Assembly: GCA_910588865.1 (NCBI GenBank) | Contig: CAJUSJ010000074.1 | Span: 1-19,643, forward strand | From: an uncultured Lachnospiraceae bacterium | Lineage (GTDB): Bacteria; Bacillota; Clostridia; Lachnospirales; Lachnospiraceae | Direction of reading: 5' to 3' | Length of the DNA: 19,643 nucleotides | In this document: piece by piece, positions 13,446 through 19,643 of the stretch | Position numbering within the stretch: the first letter of the stretch is position 1 | Layout of the letters: each line of letters starts with the position of its first letter | Notes under the pieces: generated by a model | Seen by the model: the letters and a program-made list of their open reading frames with translations, nothing else | Databases searched by the model: none | Told to the model about the DNA's origin: nothing | Position numbers and translations under genes: made by a program

Positions 13446-14510
13446 ATGAAAGAAACTGTAGTGGTCTTATTTGGCGGCCAGTCGTCAGAGCATGTGGTGT
13501 CCTGCATGTCGGCGGTCAATGTGATCGAACAGATCGATCAGGGAGAATATGAGCTGGTGCTTGTGGGCATCACCAAGGAAGGGCGCTGGCTTTTGGTAGA
13601 TTCCATAGAAGATATCCGCCGGGATACCTGGCGGGACAGCAAGGTGAGGGCGGTTCTTTCCCCGGACGCCACAGACCAGTGCGTCCTGGTGTGGAAAGAG
13701 GAACACAAGGTGGAGAAGCTCCCCGTAGATGTGGTATTTCCGGTGCTCCACGGACTCTGGGGGGAGGATGGCACGGTTCAGGGACTTCTGGAGCTGGCCA
13801 GGATTCCCTATGTGGGATGCGGAGTGTTGTCCTCAGCCGTGTCCATGGATAAACTGTACACCAAGATGATCGCGGAGCGTCTGGGAATCCGGCAGGCGGA
13901 TTATGTGTCAATGACCCGGAGCCGGCTTAAGGACATGGACCAGGCGGTGGGTCTGGTGGAGGAGAAGCTGTCCTACCCGGTGTTTGTAAAGCCGTCTAAC
14001 GCGGGCTCATCCAGAGGGGTTACCAAGGCAGAGAACCGGGGCAGGCTTAAGGAGGCTTTGACAGAGGCGGCCCGCCATGACAGCAAGATTCTGGTGGAGG
14101 AGGCGGTCACGGGCCGCGAGGTGGAAACTGCCGTGTTTGGAGGCGGCGGGGAGGAGATCCAGGTATCCGGAGTGGGAGAGATTCTGGCAGGAGCGGAGTT
14201 CTATGATTTTGACGCGAAGTATTACAGCCAGGAGTCAAAGACCGTGGTGGATCCTGTACTCCCCGGCGGCGCGGACGAGGAGATCCGCCAGGCGGCGGCC
14301 AGGATATTCAAGGCAGTAGACGGGTACGGCCTGGCCAGGGCTGACTTTTTTGTAACCAATGAGGGAGAGGTGATCTTCAATGAGATCAACACCATGCCGG
14401 GCTTTACGGCCATCAGCATGTACCCGGAGCTGTGGGAGGCCAGGGGAGTCTCAAAACCCCTGCTGGTGAAAAAGCTTCTGGATCACGCGAAGGAGCGGTA
14501 CCATGGATAG
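13446..14510 (+). CDS. ddl: D-alanine--D-alanine ligase
   Basis: ATP-grasp enzyme that joins two D-Ala for the peptidoglycan stem peptide. The 354-residue protein has GGQSSEHVVS with Glu15 at the position of the E. coli DdlB triad Glu15, the ATP-grasp loop KPSNAGSSRGV (182-192), the omega-loop FYDFDAKYYS with Tyr259, and the metal-binding end FNEINTMPGFT (311-321). In this family Tyr at the AKY position goes with D-Ala-D-Ala products, and Phe or the VanA-type loop with D-Ala-D-Lac; the sequence therefore predicts an ordinary D-Ala-D-Ala ligase. AAGGAG lies about 11 nt before ATG 13446, a slightly long spacing. The last 8 nt overlap murI, so the two are translationally coupled. Confidence 0.95.
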   Translation: MKETVVVLFGGQSSEHVVSCMSAVNVIEQIDQGEYELVLVGITKEGRWLLVDSIEDIRRDTWRDSKVRAVLSPDATDQCVLVWKEEHKVEKLPVDVVFPVLHGLWGEDGTVQGLLELARIPYVGCGVLSSAVSMDKLYTKMIAERLGIRQADYVSMTRSRLKDMDQAVGLVEEKLSYPVFVKPSNAGSSRGVTKAENRGRLKEALTEAARHDSKILVEEAVTGREVETAVFGGGGEEIQVSGVGEILAGAEFYDFDAKYYSQESKTVVDPVLPGGADEEIRQAAARIFKAVDGYGLARADFFVTNEGEVIFNEINTMPGFTAISMYPELWEARGVSKPLLVKKLLDHAKERYHG

Positions 14511-15318
14511 AAATTCCCCAATCGGGGTTTTTGACTCCGGTATCGGCGGCCTGACGGTGGCCAGGGAGATCATGCGCCAGATGCCCCGGGAGAGGATCAT
14601 CTATTTCGGGGACACCGCAAGGCTCCCCTATGGAAGCAAATCCCAGGACACGGTGCTGCGTTATTCCAGGCAGATCATCAGGTTTCTTATGACAAAACAG
14701 GTAAAGGCGATTGTTATCGCGTGCAACACTGCCAGCGCCTATGCCCTGGAGACAGTGGAGAAGGAGCTGGACACCCCGATCATCGGAGTGATCCGGGCAG
14801 GCGCCAGGACAGCGGTCCGCGCCACCCGCAACGGAAAGATCGGGGTCATCGGCACGGAAGGGACCATCAGCAGCGGGATCTATACAGATGTGATGAAGAA
14901 CATGTGCCCGGATATTGAGGTGACGGGTAAATCCTGCCCCCTGTTCGTTCCCCTGGTGGAGGAAGGGCTGCTCCACGACTCGGTTACCGATGAGATCGCT
15001 TCCAGGTATTTGTCAGAGCTTAAAGGGCGGTTTATCGACACCCTTGTGCTGGGGTGCACCCACTACCCCCTGATACGGTCCACCCTGGGAAGACTTATGG
15101 GGGAGGCAGTGACCCTGGTGAACCCTGCCTACGAGACAGCCATTGAGCTGAAAGGGCTTCTGGAGGAGCGGGGGCTGACCAATGAGGGCGCTGGGAGCGC
15201 TGGTGAGAAATATCAGTTTTATGTCAGCGATCTGGCAGAGAAATTTACCGCGTTCGCGACCTCCATTCTTCCTGACGAGGTGAAGGAGACCAGAAAGATC
15301 GCGATTGAGGAATACTAG
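14503..15318 (+). CDS. murI: Glutamate racemase
   Basis: Makes D-glutamate for the second position of the peptidoglycan stem peptide by cofactor-independent two-base racemisation. The 271-residue length is usual. Visible are the N-terminal IGVFDSGIGGLTV with Asp11-Ser12, FGDTARLPYGSKS, the first catalytic Cys74 in ACNTASA, and the second, Cys185, in LGCTHYPL. The start overlaps the end of ddl by 8 nt (ATGGATAG), with GGAGCGG upstream, so it is read from the same mRNA. Together ddl and murI supply D-amino-acid precursors of the cell wall. The gene ends 63 nt before a DUF1934 gene; that gap holds a short GC-rich palindrome (GTCCGCGGCGGAC). Confidence 0.96.
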   Translation: MDRNSPIGVFDSGIGGLTVAREIMRQMPRERIIYFGDTARLPYGSKSQDTVLRYSRQIIRFLMTKQVKAIVIACNTASAYALETVEKELDTPIIGVIRAGARTAVRATRNGKIGVIGTEGTISSGIYTDVMKNMCPDIEVTGKSCPLFVPLVEEGLLHDSVTDEIASRYLSELKGRFIDTLVLGCTHYPLIRSTLGRLMGEAVTLVNPAYETAIELKGLLEERGLTNEGAGSAGEKYQFYVSDLAEKFTAFATSILPDEVKETRKIAIEEY

Positions 15319-15381
15319 AAGCCGGGTGAAACACAGAATGGTCCGCGGCGGACCCGCGGTAAACAGGTCAGGAGGGATACG

Positions 15382-15816
15382 GTGGGCAGGAGAGCGAGGA
15401 TCGTCATAAATGGAGAACGGATCATGGACGGACAGCGGGAGGCGGTGGACATGTCCGCCCCAGGAGATTTTTACAGAAGAGACGGAAAGTGCTACCTTCT
15501 CTATGAGGAGACCACAGAGGACAGGCACACTGCCCGCAGCCTGGTTAAGGTGTCCCCGGACCGTCTGGAGATTATAAAGACCGGGGAGATAAAAAGCCAC
15601 ATGGTATTTTGCCGGGGTGAGAGAACTGAGACGGTCTACGGTGCCTTTGCCGGCCAGCTAACCATAGGGATCCACACCCGGCGGCTGGAGATCAGGGAGA
15701 GAGAAGAGGAGCTGAAGGTCCTGGTGGAGTATTCTATGGAAATGAACGGCCAGTCGGTATCTGACAGCATTCTTACGATCACGGTCAGTTTCCGGGGGGA
15801 GCTGGAGGCGGATTGA
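15382..15816 (+). CDS. DUF1934 (YwiB-like) beta-barrel protein
   Basis: A small 144-residue soluble protein with an alternating beta-strand pattern and no signal or membrane segment. It fits the DUF1934 family of calycin-like barrels: an N-terminal strand RARIVINGERI, DFYRRDGKCYLLYEETTE, VKVSPDRLEIIKTGEI, SHMVFCRGERTETVYGAFAG, then LEIREREEELKVLVEYSMEM and a closing strand. The function of the family is not known to me. The start is GTG at 15382 with AGGAGGG at 15370-15376, 5 nt upstream; no ATG fits better. It follows murI on the same strand and is closed by a long hairpin at 15829-15877, so it is probably the last gene of the ddl-murI mRNA. Confidence 0.82.
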   Translation: MGRRARIVINGERIMDGQREAVDMSAPGDFYRRDGKCYLLYEETTEDRHTARSLVKVSPDRLEIIKTGEIKSHMVFCRGERTETVYGAFAGQLTIGIHTRRLEIREREEELKVLVEYSMEMNGQSVSDSILTITVSFRGELEAD

Positions 15817-15828
15817 TCTATCCCATAT

Positions 15829-15877
15829 GAGCCCGGAATTCAAGGAGCCTGTGACATTGTCACAGGCTCCTCGGCTC
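15829..15877 (+). terminator. Long hairpin ending the ddl-murI-DUF1934 unit
   Basis: AGGAGCCTGTGAC (15843-15855), loop ATT, GTCACAGGCTCCT (15859-15871): a perfect 13-bp stem. An outer pair GAGCC (15829-15833) / GGCTC (15873-15877) extends it. The nearest T-rich stretch (TTTCTTTTTCTT) begins about 15 nt later, so it is not a textbook terminator. It lies between two convergent genes and may serve both. Confidence 0.6.
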
Positions 15878-15893
15878 AAAAGATTTCTTTTTC

Positions 15894-17060
15894 TTAGTTG
15901 GGGTGGTCAACCGCGTCTTTGGAAGTGACCTTTGTCCTGTAGCCCAGGCGGGTATCCAGGAAACTGATGGCCATGTCGCCCCAGTTTTCACAGGCCACTG
16001 TATAGCCGTCCACATAATTCTGAACTCCTGTGGCCATACCGAAGCCATGGCCCGCGTCCGGAGCAAGCCAGAAGGACACTTCTGTGTTCAGGCCCAGTAA
16101 AAACTGGAGGGAAGAGGACGCTGTGCTGGCGAAGAATTCATCCTTCTGACCTAATACGGTAAAGAGCGGAGGTATATTCGGGTTGGCGTTATAAACTTCC
16201 GGGTTTTCCGGCACGCTGACACCATAGACCGGAAGAGCGGCGTTTAAGTCAGAGTTAACCTGATCCACAGCGTCGCACACATAATCACTGTAGAATGTGT
16301 TTGGAGTAATATTTCCATAAGCGACGGAGATCTGGTTCATGATGGCCATGCCGCCCGCGGAAAATCCAACAGCGGTGACAATGTCGCTCTTGGCAATGCC
16401 CAGCTGGCTGCCGTAGTAGCGGATGTAGCGGATGGCCCGCTGGAGATCCAGGGCCGCGTCTATGGCGGCGTAGGGCTGCACGCGGTACTGTAAGACAAAG
16501 GCATTATAGCCCTGGCTTTGGAAATATTCAGCTACTGGATAGCCTTCCACCTGATTGCAGCGGTGGGTAAAGGCGCCGCCGGACAGCACGATGATATTCC
16601 CCTTAACCTGGCTCTGGTCCGGAACGAGATAAGGGGCCAGGGAAGGACGGAAGGTCTTATTGTCATAGGAAACATCCCAGCCATCATCCGCGGAAGCCAC
16701 AGCCTCGTTGGGCATATGGTCGCCCCAGATATAGTACAGTGTGCTCTGGGGGTCTTCCACAACCTGGGTTAAGGCCCCGCGCTTGGCGGTTAGCTCGGCT
16801 ACGGCGGCGGCATCTTCCGCGTAAAATCCGCCCTGGGTCCGCAGCTTGCGGGAAAGGGTGTGAAAGTCCACATAAAACTGTGAAAAATCACCGGTGTAGG
16901 CCGCGGGATAATAGGCCACATAATCCCGGTCATACCGCAGCTCCGCGAGAGCGGCGGCAGTCACCTCGCTGTCAATGGCCGGCGCGGCGGGTTCATCCGC
17001 GTACGCGCGGAAGGCGGATAAAGAAAACATGACTATGACCGCTAAAAGTAGTTTTTTCAT
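15894..17060 (-). CDS. Secreted alpha/beta hydrolase (esterase-like)
   Basis: A 388-residue exported hydrolase. Signal peptide 1-21 (basic MKK, hydrophobic LLLAVIVMFSLSAF, cleavage near AYA before DEP). An extension of about 120 residues precedes the alpha/beta-hydrolase fold, which begins near GNIIVLSGGAF (154-164), where the usual oxyanion HGG is SGG. The nucleophile is Ser234 in GFSAGG; the acid is probably Asp307 in GQKDEFF; the base is His338 in DAGHGFG. This order is that of carbohydrate acetyl-esterase and lipase-like members, so deacetylation of a glycan is possible; the substrate is unknown. GGAGGA lies 13-14 nt before ATG, longer than normal, yet no better start is seen. A strong promoter with a leader of about 95 nt precedes it. 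It is convergent with DUF1934. Confidence 0.87.
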   Translation of the reverse strand: MKKLLLAVIVMFSLSAFRAYADEPAAPAIDSEVTAAALAELRYDRDYVAYYPAAYTGDFSQFYVDFHTLSRKLRTQGGFYAEDAAAVAELTAKRGALTQVVEDPQSTLYYIWGDHMPNEAVASADDGWDVSYDNKTFRPSLAPYLVPDQSQVKGNIIVLSGGAFTHRCNQVEGYPVAEYFQSQGYNAFVLQYRVQPYAAIDAALDLQRAIRYIRYYGSQLGIAKSDIVTAVGFSAGGMAIMNQISVAYGNITPNTFYSDYVCDAVDQVNSDLNAALPVYGVSVPENPEVYNANPNIPPLFTVLGQKDEFFASTASSSLQFLLGLNTEVSFWLAPDAGHGFGMATGVQNYVDGYTVACENWGDMAISFLDTRLGYRTKVTSKDAVDHPN

Positions 17061-17151
17061 CAGATGTACTGAGTCCTCCTTTCAAAATGAGCCTGTAATT
17101 AGGCAAAATTGATAGAAATATCCGCGAAAAAGTCATTGCGGGAACAACTTT

Positions 17152-17205
17152 ATATAAATCAATTTATATCACATTGGCTATTGATTGTCAATATTAAACA
17201 ATGTG
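17152..17205 (-). promoter_or_regulatory. Sigma-A promoter with two dyads upstream of the secreted hydrolase
   Basis: On the minus strand TTGACA (complement of 17186-17191), 17-nt spacer and TATAAA (complement of 17163-17168). An 8-bp palindrome ATATAAAT-CA-ATTTATAT (17152-17169) overlaps the -10 region. A second inverted pair, CACATTG (17170-17176) and CAATGTG (17199-17205), brackets the -35 box. Either could be an operator; no regulator gene is adjacent. Confidence 0.65.
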
Positions 17206-17226
17206 ACAGCATCAGACCAGAGGATC

Positions 17227-17263
17227 AAGAAGAGAAAAGGGAACCTCATTTTTTGAGATTCCC
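17227..17263 (-). terminator. Rho-independent terminator of the small membrane-protein gene
   Basis: On the minus strand GGGAATCTCA pairs with TGAGGTTCCC (10 bp with one G-U; plus coordinates 17239-17248 and 17254-17263) with an A5 loop, followed by TTTTCTCTTCTT. It begins 9 nt after the TAA at 17273-17275 and insulates the hydrolase promoter from the gene upstream. Confidence 0.8.
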
Positions 17264-17272
17264 CTGGCTGTA

Positions 17273-17752
17273 TTACTTTTTACCTTTTTTTCGATCGTCT
17301 TCTTTGGGCTTGTCCTTTTTGAACCGGTCAAAAAATCCTTTTTTCTTAACAGGAGCGGGAACCGCGCCGCCTCTGACGCTTTTCAGCTCTGTTATGTAGA
17401 TCCCGCTGATCACGACCTTTACCTCTGTCTTTAAAGGAAGGGCGGCAAATACTTTCTCATCACAGAGCAGGGTGGTAACCTTTGGTCCGACTTTAGCCTT
17501 GACCATGGGAATCTTGGCCCAGCGCATGTACTTGGGTGTCTGTTCCTGTACAATCTTGGGGAGATTGGAATCTTTGATCTTAAGTTTCTTCTTGTCGATC
17601 ACCAGCATGGTGACTGTCTGGGCGGCAGCCTGCAGCAGGTTCTGCTGCTCTACCTGGCGCTTTTCCAGCTTTCTGCCCATAAAATACAGCACTGCCATAG
17701 CCACTGCCACAATAATGAGAATTACCAGCAATACGTTTAAAAATGTGTTCAT
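17273..17752 (-). CDS. Small single-pass membrane protein of unknown function
   Basis: A 159-residue protein I do not recognise. One membrane helix (about 4-25, FLNVLLVILIIVAVAMAVLY) is followed by a basic, Gln-rich helix (GRKLEKRQVEQQNLLQAAAQ) that could be coiled. A beta-rich core follows (about 48-125: VTMLVIDKKKLKIKD; PKVTTLLCDEKVFAALPL; VKVVISGIYITEL), then a Lys/Asp-rich tail (137-159) ending KKGKK. The topology suggests a cytosolic domain if the N-terminus faces out. ATG 17752 is preferred over an in-frame start at 17776 because GGAGG lies 9 nt upstream. It has its own promoter, divergent from rpoB, and its own terminator, so it is monocistronic. Confidence 0.8.
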   Translation of the reverse strand: MNTFLNVLLVILIIVAVAMAVLYFMGRKLEKRQVEQQNLLQAAAQTVTMLVIDKKKLKIKDSNLPKIVQEQTPKYMRWAKIPMVKAKVGPKVTTLLCDEKVFAALPLKTEVKVVISGIYITELKSVRGGAVPAPVKKKGFFDRFKKDKPKEDDRKKGKK

Positions 17753-17785
17753 GTGGTTATACCTCCAAATAGTCATATGTAGTAC

Positions 17786-17814
17786 AGTATATCATTGTTT
17801 TGAAAAAAAGGCAA
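17786..17814 (-). promoter_or_regulatory. Sigma-A promoter of the small membrane-protein gene
   Basis: On the minus strand TTGCCT (complement of 17809-17814), 17-nt spacer and TATACT (complement of 17786-17791). The start would be near 17780, giving a leader of about 30 nt. It is back to back with the rpoB promoter at 17826. Confidence 0.65.
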
Positions 17815-17825
17815 TAAAAAGATAC

Positions 17826-17854
17826 TTGACGTCTTGACAAAGCTGTGTTAAGAT
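17826..17854 (+). promoter_or_regulatory. Sigma-A promoter of rpoB
   Basis: TTGACG (17826-17831), 17-nt spacer, TAAGAT (17849-17854). A second TTGACA (17834-17839) overlaps the spacer but has no -10 box at the right distance. The leader to ATG 17940 is about 80 nt. There is no ribosomal-protein gene directly upstream, so rpoB here has its own promoter. Confidence 0.6.
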
Positions 17855-17939
17855 GAAATGTGCACTATTGTGGCATCGTGTGCGTTGATGGTACTAGTAT
17901 GCCCAAAAATCAGAAAAAGAGAACAGGGGTGAAACGTCA

Positions 17940-19643
17940 ATGGAGAAAAGCAGAATGCGTCCTGTTACAGCAGGGAAAAGCGTTAGAATGAGCTTCTCGA
18001 GGCAGAAGGAAGTCCTTGAGATGCCGAATCTGATAGAGATCCAGAAAGACTCCTATCAGTGGTTCCTTGATGAAGGTTTGAAAGAAGTCTTTCGGGACAT
18101 CTCTCCAATCTCGGATTTCGCGGGCCACTTAAGTCTGGAATTCGTTGATTTTACATTATGTAAAGATGATATCAAGTATACCATTGAAGAATGCAAAGAA
18201 CGCGACACGACCTACGCGGCCCCCTTGAAGGTGCGGGTGAGGCTTTGCAATAAGGACAAAGATGAGATCAATGAACACGAGATCTTTATGGGCGACCTTC
18301 CGCTTATGACAGATACAGGCTCCTTTGTGATCAACGGAGCGGAGCGTGTCATTGTCAGCCAGTTAGTACGTTCCCCAGGTATCTATTACGGCATTGGACA
18401 TGATAAGATCGGTAAGGAGTTATACACCTGTACGGTGATCCCCAACCGCGGTGCATGGCTGGAGTATGAGACAGACTCCAACGATATCTTTTATGTCCGT
18501 GTAGACAGAACCAGAAAGGTTCCGGTCACTGTTCTCATAAGAGCCCTCGGATACGGCACCAACGCGGAGATCTTAGACGTGTTCGGAGAGGAGCCAAAGC
18601 TTTTGGCCAGCTTCGGCAAGGACGTATCGGCAAGCTATGAGGACGGCCTTCTGGAATTGTATAAAAAGATCCGGCCAGGCGAGCCCCTGTCCGTGGACAG
18701 CGCCAAGAGCCTTTTGGACAGCATGTTCTTCGACCCCAGAAGATATGATCTGGCAAAGGTGGGCCGTTATAAATTTAATAAAAAGCTGGCATTTAAGAAC
18801 CGCCTCGCGGGCCATACCCTGGCAGAAGACGTGGTGGATAAGACCACGGGCGAGATTCTGGCAGAGGCAGGGACCGCGTTGGATAAGGAACTGGCGGAAG
18901 CCATCCAGAACGCGGCGGTTCCCTATGTGTGGATTCAGGGCTTGGAGCGCAACGAGAAGATCTTGTCCAATATGATGGTGGATCTGAAGCACTACGTGGA
19001 CTTCGAGCCTTCTGAGGTTGAGATTTCAGAATTAGTATACTATCCCGTTCTGGAGAATATCCTGGCAGAATCTGGGGATGACGAGGAGAAGCTCAAAGAC
19101 GCCATCCGCCGCAACTTAAGCGAGCTGGTGCCAAAGCACATCACAAAAGAAGATATTTTTGCTTCTATTAATTATAATATGCATCTGGAGGAGCAGATCG
19201 GTACAGCGGATGACATCGACCATCTGGGCAACCGGAGGATCCGGGCCGTGGGAGAGCTTCTTCAGAACCAGTACCGCATCGGCCTTTCCCGTATGGAGAG
19301 AGTGGTGAGGGAACGTATGACCACCCAGGATATGGATGGCATCACTCCTCAGTCCCTGATCAACATCAAGCCTGTGACCGCGGCTGTGAAGGAGTTCTTC
19401 GGAAGCTCCCAGCTGTCCCAGTTTATGGATCAGAACAACCCTCTCGCGGAGCTGACCCACAAGAGGCGTCTGTCCGCGCTGGGCCCTGGCGGTCTGTCCA
19501 GAGAGAGGGCGGGATTCGAGGTTCGGGACGTGCACTATACCCACTATGGACGTATGTGCCCCATCGAGACCCCTGAAGGTCCCAACATCCAGGCGGAGGG
19601 AATCCTGCCATTTTACTTTGGCTTCAAGGATACGTGGACGTGT
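17940..19643 (+). CDS. rpoB: DNA-directed RNA polymerase subunit beta, 5' part (cut by window end)
   Basis: N-terminal 550 or so residues of the beta subunit of RNA polymerase. The start MEKSRMRPVTAGKSVRMSFS leads into the protrusion and lobe (GSFVINGAERVIVSQLVRSP). The rifampicin region reads GSSQLSQFMDQNNPL and THKRRLSALGPGGL, with the residues matching E. coli Asp516, His526 and Ser531 unchanged, so no common rifampicin-resistance change is seen here. PIETPEGPNI follows at codons 541-550. AGGGGTGA lies 8-9 nt before ATG 17940. From 19590 to the end the frame stays open but reads QAEGILPFYFGFKDTWTC instead of the near-invariant GLINSLxxYARINxxGF, so the last 54 nt are suspect. The gene continues beyond the window. 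Confidence 0.96.
   Translation, partial: MEKSRMRPVTAGKSVRMSFSRQKEVLEMPNLIEIQKDSYQWFLDEGLKEVFRDISPISDFAGHLSLEFVDFTLCKDDIKYTIEECKERDTTYAAPLKVRVRLCNKDKDEINEHEIFMGDLPLMTDTGSFVINGAERVIVSQLVRSPGIYYGIGHDKIGKELYTCTVIPNRGAWLEYETDSNDIFYVRVDRTRKVPVTVLIRALGYGTNAEILDVFGEEPKLLASFGKDVSASYEDGLLELYKKIRPGEPLSVDSAKSLLDSMFFDPRRYDLAKVGRYKFNKKLAFKNRLAGHTLAEDVVDKTTGEILAEAGTALDKELAEAIQNAAVPYVWIQGLERNEKILSNMMVDLKHYVDFEPSEVEISELVYYPVLENILAESGDDEEKLKDAIRRNLSELVPKHITKEDIFASINYNMHLEEQIGTADDIDHLGNRRIRAVGELLQNQYRIGLSRMERVVRERMTTQDMDGITPQSLINIKPVTAAVKEFFGSSQLSQFMDQNNPLAELTHKRRLSALGPGGLSRERAGFEVRDVHYTHYGRMCPIETPEGPNIQAEGILPFYFGFKDTWTC

Noticed and set aside
13485..13911. Several minus-strand frames opposite ddl
   Set aside because: Shadows of a clear ATP-grasp gene; none has a ribosome site or a recognisable domain.
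17888..17932. 14-codon leader ORF (ATG to TGA) just before rpoB
   Set aside because: No ribosome site is visible upstream, and the TGA overlaps the rpoB ribosome region by chance-level features; not enough to call a regulatory peptide.

Overview
The window looks like chromosome of a spore-forming, low-outer-membrane (monoderm) Clostridia, most likely Lachnospiraceae. The grounds are a SipL/SpoVID-type DUF3794 + LysM coat protein, SpoIIR, strong AGGAGG-type ribosome sites, moderately GC-rich clostridial codon use, and a clostridial-type RpoB. No RNA gene, CRISPR array or intact insertion sequence was found.

Layout. (1) 1-2464: sipL behind a near-perfect sigma-E promoter, then a small GIY-YIG protein ending in a strong terminator. 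(2) 2466-2635: an 85-bp tandem repeat. (3) 2685-4344: ispE and an FCD-type GntR regulator form an operon whose promoter -10 box lies between two identical TGTATACA palindromes, a likely autoregulatory operator pair. (4) 4345-5460: about 1.1 kb of debris with a frameshifted minus-strand gene fragment, the decayed C-terminal end of an IS256-family transposase, and a decayed second copy of the gntR 3' end. (5) 5469-12633: a five-gene efflux operon (tetR, membrane-fusion protein, RND pump, two tandem TolC-like proteins) driven by an exact-consensus promoter with two TGACA-N3-TGTCA operators. (6) 12641-15871: spoIIR (minus, convergent with the efflux operon), then ddl-murI-DUF1934, a cell-wall precursor cluster. 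(7) 15894-17752: two minus-strand genes, a secreted alpha/beta hydrolase and a small membrane protein. (8) 17826-19643: rpoB with its own promoter, cut by the window end; its last ~54 nt do not read as RpoB.

The most interesting system is the efflux operon. It encodes all three layers of a Gram-negative-style tripartite pump in an organism that should have no outer membrane. The fusion protein keeps the R-x3-L-x6-S TolC-docking motif, and both TolC-like proteins keep the two helical-tip motifs. Both are about 350 residues when mature, and the places where TolC carries its outer-membrane beta-strands hold short, very hydrophilic helical-looking linkers. My inference is a barrel-less TolC tube that carries substrate across the thick cell wall.

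The core genes on either side (sipL, ispE, gntR on the left; spoIIR, ddl, murI, DUF1934 on the right) look like a conserved sporulation/cell-envelope block, with the efflux operon and transposon debris placed between them.
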